Shown here piece after piece: positions 1 through 6,648 of a stretch of 13,734 nucleotides of DNA. The DNA is from Alphaproteobacteria bacterium. Lineage in GTDB: Bacteria; Pseudomonadota; Alphaproteobacteria; Micavibrionales; UBA2020. The DNA lies in the NCBI GenBank assembly GCA_023136145.1, contig JAGLRU010000179.1, positions 1-13,734 of the forward strand, in the 5' to 3' direction. Position numbers and translations under genes: made by a program. Below the pieces are notes generated by a model. The model was not told where the DNA came from and ran no database searches. It saw only the letters and a list, made by a program, of their open reading frames with translations. Each line of letters opens with the position of its first letter. Position 1 is the stretch's first letter.

Positions 1-1
1 A

Positions 2-1000
2 AAAGATATGAAAAACCGCGCCACCGCATCAGAGGATATCTGGGCAGTGTCAGCGGAAGTGGAAACAGCTCAGGGGCTGACAGTCCGAATCGGCACCGGC
101 CTTGACCTAGAAACCAGACGGCGCATCGTCCGTATCAACGGAAAAGACATACGCCGCCAGAGCGACCTGTCCGGCTTCGTTTCAGCCGTATGGCTAACAC
201 CGCAAATGGACAGGCTCTTTCTGGAAGGTTCCTCAGCGCGACGCAGATTTCTTGATAGGTTGGTGTTCGCTTATGAGCCAGATCATATCACGCGCATCAA
301 CCGCTACAATAAAACCATGCGGGAAAGGATGAAACTACTTCAACTGGACAAGCCCGCCGATCCAAGATGGCTTTCCGGTCTGGAAACACAGATGTCCGCA
401 GCAGCCGTATCAGCAGCAGCGTCAAGAATCGCGCTACTCCAGAAGTTACAGCAACATGCGGACACGCTGGACGCTCATTTTCCGCGTCCCCATCTGGAAG
501 CGGAAGGATGGGTCGAGAACGAATTGACTGCACGACCAGCCGTAGATGTCGAGGAGGATTTGAAAAACAAACTCACCGCCGACCGCACAATTGATCGCGC
601 ATCTGGACACACTAGCAACGGCATTCACCGCAGCGATCTACGGGTGCTTTATGCGGAAAAGAACATCCCAGCTGCCCTCTCGTCAACTGGCGAGCAAAAA
701 GCACTGCTGGTATCAATCATCCTCGCCCATGCGTTGATGATGCAGGCAGAGAAAGGGTTTGTCCCCATCATCCTGCTAGACGAAGTGGCGGCGCATCTCG
801 ATGAAGTACGCAGACGGCAACTCTTCTCCCGACTGCTTTCTCTCAAAGGCCAAATATGGCTGACTGGGACGGACGAAACTATCTTTTCATCTATGCTAGA
901 TACGGCGAAACACTTCCGGGTAGATCATGGACATATTGCCACAACGACTCCGATACAAAAATTTCAAGAAAGTCGGCTAAAAGTAGGGTCTTCTGGCTAA
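2..1000 (+). CDS. recF: DNA replication/repair protein RecF, 5'-truncated by the window edge
   Basis: RecF is an SMC/ABC-like ATPase that helps load RecA at single-strand gaps with RecO and RecR. The frame is open to the left edge, so the ATG at position 8 is probably internal: the Walker A P-loop (near residue 35 in RecF) is missing only because it lies outside the window. Visible family features, numbered from that ATG, are the WLTPQMDRLF...RRRFLDRLVFA block (about 62-87), the HRSDL motif (about 207-211), the ABC signature-like STGEQKALL (about 224-232), and Walker B with D-loop, IILLDEVAAHLD (about 254-265). The C-terminal WLTGTD element is typical of alphaproteobacterial RecF. About 330 residues are present against a usual 360-390. 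No gyrB follows, although recF-gyrB is a common order. Identification is firm; the true start is not visible. Confidence 0.93.
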   Translation, partial: KDMKNRATASEDIWAVSAEVETAQGLTVRIGTGLDLETRRRIVRINGKDIRRQSDLSGFVSAVWLTPQMDRLFLEGSSARRRFLDRLVFAYEPDHITRINRYNKTMRERMKLLQLDKPADPRWLSGLETQMSAAAVSAAASRIALLQKLQQHADTLDAHFPRPHLEAEGWVENELTARPAVDVEEDLKNKLTADRTIDRASGHTSNGIHRSDLRVLYAEKNIPAALSSTGEQKALLVSIILAHALMMQAEKGFVPIILLDEVAAHLDEVRRRQLFSRLLSLKGQIWLTGTDETIFSSMLDTAKHFRVDHGHIATTTPIQKFQESRLKVGSSG

Positions 1001-1126
1001 TGCTAACATATCTTTAAATGCTTTGTCGTAATTTTCCGGTAATTAAGGATGCAGTCGACGTATTATGTCCGAATCTACTTGCTTAATTTTGAGTGGTTGA
1101 CTCGTTACCGCTGCAACTGCAATGTC

Positions 1127-1144
1127 ATGATGCTAAAATAAGGC
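1127..1144 (+). promoter_or_regulatory. Possible extended -10 promoter element before the Ala-rich ORF
   Basis: TGCTAAAAT at 1131-1139 fits an extended -10 (TGn plus a TATAAT-like hexamer). It would place a transcript start near 1146, leaving the GGAG ribosome site of the next gene intact. The only good -35 match, TTGACT at 1097-1102, is 31 bases away and therefore too far, so the extended -10 would have to act alone. An almost identical 18-mer (17 of 18 bases) lies just before murA at 5241-5258. Confidence 0.3.
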
Positions 1145-1162
1145 AACGTGGAGTAAATTGAT

Positions 1163-1801
1163 ATGGAGTGGATACTTGGAATCCTCTTAGGCTTGTGGAA
1201 CAACAAGTTCTCTGTCATGGAGGATAAAATAAAAAGAATCTCTGAGGAAAAAAAGGCAAGGGAAGCGGAAGCGGCGGAGAAGGCAAAAAAGGAAGAAGAG
1301 GAGAACGAGGCAGCGTACAAAACTGCACGGGATACTGCGCGGGATGCTGTACGTGCAGCGGGTGAAGCGCGAGCAGTACGCGCTACACGTGCAGCGAGAT
1401 GGTCAACATGCGGAATATGCGCGATATGGGCGGCGAATGCAGAAGCAGCGGAGCTTGCAGAAGAAGAAGCGTGGGCTATTGTTAGACCATATACTAAGAA
1501 TGATCTTATAAACCTTCAATTGAAGTACAAAGACAATCAAGAAATTCTGGAGGTCGTTAAGACATTAAAAGAAGCAATGGAAGCGCGGGATGCTACACGT
1601 TATGCAGCGCGTGCCGCTCGTGCAGCAACAGAGGAGAAAGCAAAAGAGGCTGCGTGGACGGCGTATGTTGCATACGGAGAGGCTGATCTGGCATCAAAAT
1701 CGGCTGTGGCGGCAGCTAATGATGCTGTAGAAGAAGAAGATAAGGCATTTGTTAAATGGCTTGATTATGATCGACAAACCGACGAAGACACAGACATTTA
1801 A
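1163..1801 (+). CDS. Unrecognised Ala/Glu/Arg-rich helical protein with internal repeats
   Basis: I do not recognise this 212-residue protein. It starts with a short hydrophobic segment (MEWILGILLGLW), which could be a weak membrane anchor. A strongly charged helical stretch rich in Lys, Glu and Ala follows (about 19-55) and is likely coiled coil. Two Ala/Arg-rich blocks resemble each other: about residues 54-80 (ARDTARDAVRAAGEA...) and about 141-160 (ARDATRYAARAARAA). They share the 12-mer gcgcgggatgct at 1337-1348 and 1583-1594. Between them is WSTCGICAIWAA with two cysteines. The C-terminus is acidic. The ATG at 1163 has GGAG nine bases upstream; the later ATG at 1217 has no clear ribosome site. 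The Ala-rich repeat style loosely recalls some putative immunity-type proteins, but that is weak. It is probably a real gene, since it keeps a long frame, has a good ribosome site and fills the gap after recF. Confidence 0.6.
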   Translation: MEWILGILLGLWNNKFSVMEDKIKRISEEKKAREAEAAEKAKKEEEENEAAYKTARDTARDAVRAAGEARAVRATRAARWSTCGICAIWAANAEAAELAEEEAWAIVRPYTKNDLINLQLKYKDNQEILEVVKTLKEAMEARDATRYAARAARAATEEKAKEAAWTAYVAYGEADLASKSAVAAANDAVEEEDKAFVKWLDYDRQTDEDTDI

Positions 1802-1830
1802 CAAAAACTGGTCGAGTTAGAAACTAATGC

Positions 1831-1918
1831 CCACTTCTAAAAACCTCAAAATTTTCCAATATCATCATCCCGACGTATCAAAGAATTATGATGCAAAAGA
1901 AACGGTTTTTAGAAGTGG
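1831..1918. repeat. Perfect 15-bp inverted repeat enclosing 58 bases
   Basis: The arm ccacttctaaaaacc at 1831-1845 is repeated exactly inverted as ggtttttagaagtgg at 1904-1918. The interior holds a weaker nested pairing (atcatcat around 1861-1868 with atgatg around 1888-1893). It lies between the stop of the Ala-rich ORF and the promoter of hpf. The size and arms could suit a small non-autonomous element, a structured RNA or a termination structure. No clear target-site duplication flanks it, and no T-run suited to a rho-independent terminator directly follows the right arm. Confidence 0.65.
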
Positions 1919-1956
1919 CCTAAGACTGATTTAATAAATTCCCACAGTCCCTTAAC

Positions 1957-1984
1957 TTGCTTTTAATACCAAAAAAGGTATAAA
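1957..1984 (+). promoter_or_regulatory. Probable sigma-70 type promoter of hpf
   Basis: TTGCTT at 1957-1962 and TATAAA at 1979-1984 are separated by 16 bases, close to the consensus spacing. The predicted start is about 30 bases before the hpf ATG. A small inverted repeat, ATACC-aaaaaa-GGTAT (1966-1981), overlaps the spacer and the -10 and could be an operator, but it is short. Confidence 0.45.
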
Positions 1985-2019
1985 TAGAGAATGAGTCACT
2001 GACAAAAAGGACCAAAATC

Positions 2020-2589
2020 ATGCACTTGACGATTAAAGGAAAACAGCTTGATGTGGGAGATGCTCTGCGAACGCATGTCCAAGAACAACTTAGCCATACA
2101 GTCAAAAAATACTTCCGAGATACTATAGAAGCGACCGTCATTTTTTCCAAGGAGAAGAATCATCTTTTCAAAGCTGATATTTCTATCCATGTCAGTGGTG
2201 GAATCGTATTGCAGGCAGAGCATGAAGCGAACGATCCCTACCCTGCGTTTGATGTAGCCGTCCAGCACCTTGCCAAGCGTCTTAGCCGCTACAAGGACAA
2301 GCTCCGCGACCATCGCAGGAACGAACCTACTGCCGAACTCACCGCCACCTATACCACCCTTCAGGGAGAGGATAGCGAAGCAGAAGGGGGCACAGAGCCA
2401 GTCGTCATCGCCGAAATGGAAATGCAGGTACAAACTCTAGCCGTAGCTGATGCCGTTATGCTCCTTGAACTAGGCGATATGCCTGCGCTTATGTTTCGAA
2501 ATGCAAAACACGGATCTCTTAATACAGTCTACCGTCGCAAGGACGGCAACATCGGCTGGATTGATCCCGAAAGCATAAAGAAGAAATAA
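2020..2589 (+). CDS. hpf: Long-form ribosome hibernation promoting factor
   Basis: This 189-residue protein matches long HPF, which binds the 30S subunit in stationary phase and dimerises ribosomes into inactive 100S particles. Residues 1 to about 100 form the RaiA/YfiA domain (MHLTIKGKQLDVGDALRTHV at the N-terminus, and the basic helix AVQHLAKRLSRYKDKLRDHR). A variable acidic linker (about 112-125) leads to the C-terminal dimerisation domain (about 126-185), which has the family-typical ALMFRNAKHGSLNTVYRRKDG and GWIDP end. The ATG has AAGGA about ten bases upstream. It stands alone here and is not in the rpoN-hpf-ptsN order common in proteobacteria. Its stop is 16 bases from the stop of the convergent hemD fusion gene, and no convincing terminator hairpin fits between them. 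Confidence 0.93.
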   Translation: MHLTIKGKQLDVGDALRTHVQEQLSHTVKKYFRDTIEATVIFSKEKNHLFKADISIHVSGGIVLQAEHEANDPYPAFDVAVQHLAKRLSRYKDKLRDHRRNEPTAELTATYTTLQGEDSEAEGGTEPVVIAEMEMQVQTLAVADAVMLLELGDMPALMFRNAKHGSLNTVYRRKDGNIGWIDPESIKKK

Positions 2590-2605
2590 TCCGAAGCGTC
2601 TGCAG

Positions 2606-4894
2606 TCATGGAAAATTAGAAGCCGGGGCAATAGCACCGCTGCTGTTAGCTTTCCCTCTCTTGAAGGAAGAGGAGACATAGGGCACATAAGGTTTGTGAA
2701 GGATTTTTTCCTTGATCTCCGTAAAAAGGGTTGGCACCGAAAGGCTAGTCTCGCCCATTATTTCCTGTAACAAGCTCTGCGTTAGATCATCAGAAGACTG
2801 GTCTGCAATCATATATCCGGCAGCATTGCCCATCCACGGTTCGGCTGCTTGCGCAGAAGCCCCTTCCAATGTCCGAAGTTCCTGCATAGCTCCACTAACA
2901 TCTCCTTGATCCAAAAGCAACTGCGCTCGTGCAGTCACTGCTTCAGTGTTTTGCCCCTTGATATTGTCAACCTTACCAGCACTGTAAAGCTTATTGAAAC
3001 GCCTGATCGCCCGTTTCTGCACAGAAATATCCTGTCCCTTTAATTTTGCAGTAACGATCTCAGCGACAAGCCCACCGAATTCCGATTGCAGTGCTTTACG
3101 ATTCATAACCCCTTTCTCGGCGTATGGAGATAAACGACGCAGCGATTGATTCATGCTGGGATCGTTACCAGCAAACTTCCGCAACAAAGCCAGATCGTTC
3201 TCATAAGGACGGTTCTGGTCAACATTGCTCCTGAATTCATTCAACGTAAGAAGCATGGCCGCCGCCGCCAGATCATTGCCTTTAACAGACCCCAGCAAAA
3301 AATTCAGCGTTCGATCACGACGTCGCGCTGCCTCTATAGATGCGTTGATAGCTTCCGGATTATCCGGCGTGGCGACAAGAAGCTTCCGTAGAGTATTTAG
3401 GGACTTTGTAACATCTTCCTCCCCTCCCTCCGTCTGGCGCAGCGCGTTCACGTTTTCAAGAACTTTCATAAAGTCCGGCAAGGTGGATTGCCTAACGGCT
3501 CCCACCGCAGTGCTGGCAAAACTGGTGATCGGCCTCGTCACACCTTGTATATTTCCGATGCCTCTACTCATCTTACCGCCGATTGACGTTTTCGGAGGTT
3601 CAGGTTCTTTCTCCCATGTCAAAAATTTCATTCGCTCTTCTATCATCTTCTCCCACTTCGCCATATCCAATATATGCGAGTATTCAGGTGCCATGATAAA
3701 TACCCCAGCCACTACAATTGCAAAGAACATAAAAGCAAATGTAAGTACCGAACTATGCAAAAATTTTATTTTTTCAGCCAAAACACGCATCTGCTTGCGC
3801 TTCCGGCGAGCGCGGCGGTCAATCCCGCTGCGACGATCCAGCCCTTTATAAGAAGAGGCTTTGATAAAACCACGATCATCGTAGATCGCCCGCTCCCGGC
3901 GACGCTCCGACTTTTCCCGACGATCACATATCGGAACGTCCGCATTATCTCCCTTCTTTATCTTTTCATCATCATCTTGCCAGAACCCGTCCGAATTGAT
4001 TCCGCTTTCTTTAGCCGCAGCCAAAACAGCTTCCGTACGCGTATCAGGAATAAATCCACGTTTTTTCCAACCCTGAACAGTGCTAGCTGTGATCCCAAGC
4101 CGATTGGCCAGTGGACGTATTCCACCAAAAGCGGAGATGACACGATCCCCAAAAAGTAGCGCAGGAGATGTCAATCCCGGCTTCAACCCTTTCAGTATCT
4201 CCACCATTTCCTCTGTATCTGGATGGCGGGCAATACGAATTTTCCGCCACGAAATCCCCCTCAGTCCGGCAGCGACACGCTTACTGATGCAAACTGCCTC
4301 AAGCTTTTCGCTCACACCGCGCATATCCTCCTGCTGTAGCATCTTAACAAGATTCTCCGCCGTACGAGCCGAAAATACAGTTACAGCATCAACCGCGCCC
4401 CGCTTCAGAACCTGCACAACGTTCTCCGGCATGCTGTCGAGAAAAAGTGCTTTATAAACTGGCATTCTCACGACTTCCACCCCAAGACTAGAAATGTCCT
4501 CAGGCATATCATCGATCATATCCTCGCCGCATGGGTGCAGAACCTTTTTCAGTGACAGTGCGGACACTACGGATTCTATCAAATTTACCATATCCCCGCT
4601 ATCGCCTTTAGCGGAATAAACTGTTGTAAACCCTGCCTTTTTAGCTGCCGCCGCCGTTGCATCCCCCACCGCAAGAACAGGCAAACGCCGTACAGTCGAC
4701 CGTTCAGAGAAAATCAGTACCGCCTGCGCACTCGTAAAAATCAATGCCTGATACGATTCCATATCCTCCGAATCAGCATCAATCTCGACATATTCTGTCA
4801 TCGGAGCTGTATATACGTAAAATTTCTCGCGGCGCAATCTTTCCGCAAATTCGTCAGCAACAGGCTGTGGCCGGGTAATAAGAACCGAACGCAT
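2606..4894 (-). CDS. hemD: Fusion: uroporphyrinogen-III synthase (HemD) + HTH + transmembrane segment + Mic60/mitofilin-like domain
   Basis: This is one uninterrupted 762-residue frame. Residues 1 to about 236 are HemD, which cyclises hydroxymethylbilane to uroporphyrinogen III: the VLITRP start, FTSAQAV (53-59), AVGDATAAAAKKAGF (75-89), HPCGED (120-125) and VFSARTAENL (173-182). Residues about 250-283 form a Cro-like helix-turn-helix (FGGIRPLANRLGITASTVQGWKKRG). A disordered, very basic stretch follows (324-367, with a DRRSGIDRR motif), then one membrane helix (about 379-402). The rest is helical, and 525-715 resembles the C-terminal part of alphaproteobacterial Mic60/COG4223 (AAAAMLLTLNEFR, RPYENDLALLRKFAGNDP, ARAQLLLDQGDVSGAMQELR, AEPWM). 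Mic60 shapes inner-membrane invaginations. In other alphaproteobacteria it is usually a separate gene beside hemD, so here the two appear joined. The ATG has GGGAG nine bases upstream. HemD identity is firm; the Mic60 assignment is strong by pattern only. Confidence 0.88.
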   Translation of the reverse strand: MRSVLITRPQPVADEFAERLRREKFYVYTAPMTEYVEIDADSEDMESYQALIFTSAQAVLIFSERSTVRRLPVLAVGDATAAAAKKAGFTTVYSAKGDSGDMVNLIESVVSALSLKKVLHPCGEDMIDDMPEDISSLGVEVVRMPVYKALFLDSMPENVVQVLKRGAVDAVTVFSARTAENLVKMLQQEDMRGVSEKLEAVCISKRVAAGLRGISWRKIRIARHPDTEEMVEILKGLKPGLTSPALLFGDRVISAFGGIRPLANRLGITASTVQGWKKRGFIPDTRTEAVLAAAKESGINSDGFWQDDDEKIKKGDNADVPICDRREKSERRRERAIYDDRGFIKASSYKGLDRRSGIDRRARRKRKQMRVLAEKIKFLHSSVLTFAFMFFAIVVAGVFIMAPEYSHILDMAKWEKMIEERMKFLTWEKEPEPPKTSIGGKMSRGIGNIQGVTRPITSFASTAVGAVRQSTLPDFMKVLENVNALRQTEGGEEDVTKSLNTLRKLLVATPDNPEAINASIEAARRRDRTLNFLLGSVKGNDLAAAAMLLTLNEFRSNVDQNRPYENDLALLRKFAGNDPSMNQSLRRLSPYAEKGVMNRKALQSEFGGLVAEIVTAKLKGQDISVQKRAIRRFNKLYSAGKVDNIKGQNTEAVTARAQLLLDQGDVSGAMQELRTLEGASAQAAEPWMGNAAGYMIADQSSDDLTQSLLQEIMGETSLSVPTLFTEIKEKILHKPYVPYVSSSFKRGKANSSGAIAPASNFP

Positions 4895-4934
4895 TATTAT
4901 AAACTCCCAAAATTAAACGCTAAAGTTGCTTTCT

Positions 4935-4964
4935 ATTATCGCGCACACCATGCACTACGGGCAA
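4935..4964 (-). promoter_or_regulatory. Possible promoter of the hemD fusion gene
   Basis: On the minus strand, TTGCCC (4964-4959) is followed after 18 bases by GATAAT (4940-4935), which matches the -10 consensus in five of six positions. The transcript would start about 30 bases before the ATG and keep the GGGAG ribosome site. This is a pattern match only. Confidence 0.35.
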
Positions 4965-5189
4965 TAAGAGATTACTTTAAGATTGAACAGTTACATAAAA
5001 TATTAATTTTCTATTTCTGGAAAGAATCGCACAGAAATCTCGTTGTTAAAGGCACTTACACCAATTTCGTCACCGAAATATTAAATTTAAATTCTGCACC
5101 CAATTTCTTATATTTTCTCATAATAACAACACCTTACCGTTATGTTAATAAATATTTCGATTATTTTTTGTGTAAAAGACTCTTCCAAT

Positions 5190-5205
5190 TCACACAATTG
5201 TGTGA
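5190..5205. promoter_or_regulatory. 16-bp perfect palindrome, candidate operator
   Basis: TCACACAATTGTGTGA is exactly self-complementary and ends 61 bases before the murA start codon. The bases on either side do not extend the symmetry. Size and symmetry suit a dimeric repressor or activator site. The half-site TCACA recalls CRP-like half-sites, but the spacing does not match CRP. Confidence 0.4.
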
Positions 5206-5240
5206 GACAACAACTCATGAATTTTATGAATACATTAACG

Positions 5241-5258
5241 ATGACGCTAAAATAAGGC
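5241..5258 (+). promoter_or_regulatory. Second copy of the ATGAnGCTAAAATAAGGC motif, before murA
   Basis: It matches 1127-1144 in 17 of 18 bases. As a -10 (TAAAAT 5248-5253) it would start transcription near 5260 and give murA an almost leaderless mRNA without its AAGG ribosome site (5255-5257 region). Here it may therefore act mainly in translation initiation, or the true promoter may lie further upstream. Confidence 0.3.
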
Positions 5259-5266
5259 GGGTATAA

Positions 5267-6541
5267 ATGGATAAGATTAAGATTATAGGTGGTAAACCTC
5301 TCAATGGAGAAATTGAGATCAGCGGTGCAAAAAATGCAGTACTTCCGCTAATGACAGCATCACTTCTAACAGATCAACCTCTTATTCTACACAGAGTTCC
5401 GAATCTCCGAGATGTAGCTTCCCTTAATGAAGTACTTGCAGAACTTGGTACCGTATTTGACTACAACGCCGAAAACAAAACTCTTCATCTTCACGTCCCA
5501 ACAATCACCGAGTGTGTTGCACCATACGATCTAGTATGTAAAATGCGTGCGAGCATCCTCGTGCTTGGGCCGCTTTTGGCACGGCATGGCGAAGCTAAAG
5601 TATCCTTACCGGGCGGTTGCGCCATTGGCACACGCCCAGTTGATTTACATATTAATGGACTACAGCAGCTTGGCGCGGAAATCAAGCTGGTTGATGGTTA
5701 TATTGAAGCAAAGGCACCTCATGGTCTGAAAGGAGCGAATATTCACTTCCCGAAAGTCTCCGTTGGCGCGACTGAAAACATAATGATGGCAGCAACGCTG
5801 GCCAAGGGAGACACCACTCTCGTTAATGTTGCTCGCGAGCCGGAAATAATAGATCTTGGCAAATGCCTGATCGAAATGGGAGCAGAAATCGAAGGCTTAG
5901 GAACGGACAAGATTACCATTCATGGAAAAACCTTCCTGCGCGGTACGGAACACACCGTCATCGCCGACCGAATAGAAGCAGGGACATTTCTTATCGCTGG
6001 AGCCATGACAGACGGTAATTTGACGCTGAAAAATAGCAATATTATGTATCTTGACTCTCTTATCGAACCACTGTATAAGGCGGGTGTTGAAGTCACGGGT
6101 AACAAATCTAGCATTACCGTGAAAAGAATAAATAAGAGATTACGAGGTGTGGACGTTATGACTGAACCTTATCCTGGATTCCCGACCGACCTCCAAGCAC
6201 AAATGATGTCGATGCTAACGATTGCAGAAGGCGCGGGTATGGTTACGGAAACAATTTTTGAAAACAGGTTTATGCACGTTCCTGAACTATCGCGCATGGG
6301 TGCAGATATCACCGTACACGGTTCTTCCGCCCTTGTACGCGGTGTCGACAAACTGAAGGGTGCAGAAGTAATGGCATCTGATCTTAGAGCTTCCGTTTCT
6401 CTCGTCTTGGCTGGACTGGTCGCTGAGGGAGAAACTATCGTTCACCGCATTTATCATCTTGAGCGCGGTTATGAAAACATCGTTGAAAAGCTTTCCTCCG
6501 TTGGGGCAAAGCTGGAACTATTAAAGGAGAAAGCGGCATGA
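5267..6541 (+). CDS. murA: UDP-N-acetylglucosamine 1-carboxyvinyltransferase (MurA)
   Basis: MurA transfers enolpyruvate from PEP to UDP-GlcNAc, the first committed cytoplasmic step of peptidoglycan synthesis. At 424 residues it has the usual family length. Visible active-site features are K22-N23 in ISGAKNAVLPLM, C118 in LPGGCAIGTRPVDLH (equivalent to the Cys that fosfomycin alkylates, Cys115 in E. coli), D308 in YPGFPTDLQAQ (equivalent to E. coli Asp305), and the LRASVSLVLAGLVAEGE segment near the C-terminus. Because C118 is Cys and not Asp, the enzyme is predicted to be fosfomycin-sensitive at the target. The upstream ribosome site is modest (AAGG). Its stop overlaps the ATG at 6538 as ATGA, which suggests transcription together with nhaD. 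Confidence 0.97.
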   Translation: MDKIKIIGGKPLNGEIEISGAKNAVLPLMTASLLTDQPLILHRVPNLRDVASLNEVLAELGTVFDYNAENKTLHLHVPTITECVAPYDLVCKMRASILVLGPLLARHGEAKVSLPGGCAIGTRPVDLHINGLQQLGAEIKLVDGYIEAKAPHGLKGANIHFPKVSVGATENIMMAATLAKGDTTLVNVAREPEIIDLGKCLIEMGAEIEGLGTDKITIHGKTFLRGTEHTVIADRIEAGTFLIAGAMTDGNLTLKNSNIMYLDSLIEPLYKAGVEVTGNKSSITVKRINKRLRGVDVMTEPYPGFPTDLQAQMMSMLTIAEGAGMVTETIFENRFMHVPELSRMGADITVHGSSALVRGVDKLKGAEVMASDLRASVSLVLAGLVAEGETIVHRIYHLERGYENIVEKLSSVGAKLELLKEKAA

Positions 6542-6648
6542 CAAGAACTTGTGTTTTGAAAAACAGCCCACAGGGAATAATACCAACAGCTTTGAATTTT
6601 ATTTCATCATTTTTCCCTATCTTCAACAATGGTAAGGGAAATAAGATG
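6524..6648 (+). promoter_or_regulatory. Two competing translation starts for nhaD, one inside a possible hairpin
   Basis: AAGGAG (6524-6529) sits eight bases before an ATG at 6538 that overlaps the murA stop. In the same frame, AAGGG (6634-6638) sits seven bases before an ATG at 6646. The second ribosome site falls in the 3' arm of a 7-bp hairpin, TTTCCCT (6612-6618) with AGGGAAA (6635-6641), which could hide it. Starting at 6646 gives the N-terminus expected of NhaD; starting at 6538 adds 36 residues with no obvious fold. Confidence 0.4.

Larger units (their letters stand above)
4895..5266. other. AT-rich divergent intergenic region between the hemD fusion and murA
   Basis: This is a 372-base stretch without a credible gene, clearly richer in A and T than its flanks. 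It should carry promoters for both neighbours. It contains a possible minus-strand promoter near the hemD start, a small hairpin ATTTCG-tcac-CGAAAT (5064-5079), the 10-base palindrome TTAAATTTAA (5081-5090), a 16-bp perfect palindrome (5190-5205), and the direct repeat ATGAAT around 5217-5231. No RNA gene was recognised. Confidence 0.6.

Noticed and set aside
1041..1088. 7-bp inverted repeat AATTAAG / CTTAATT after recF, as a terminator
   Set aside because: The arms are short and AT-only apart from one pair, the loop is 34 bases, and no T-run follows at a suitable distance.
1097..1139. TTGACT (1097) with TAAAAT (1134) as a full promoter
   Set aside because: The spacer is 31 bases, far beyond the 16-18 a sigma-70 promoter tolerates.
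1831..1918. Possible tRNA or known riboswitch from the folded appearance
   Set aside because: No cloverleaf, no CCA end and no recognised riboswitch core; only the long inverted arms and a weak inner pairing are present.
1996..2433. 145-codon minus-strand frame opposite hpf
   Set aside because: It is a shadow of hpf: no family resemblance, while the plus strand encodes both HPF domains.
3225..4457. Several plus-strand open frames of 125-208 codons inside the hemD fusion region
   Set aside because: They lie fully opposite the long minus-strand gene, have odd composition (Ser/Arg/Phe-rich) and no recognisable domains; the minus-strand frame has clear HemD and Mic60 patterns.
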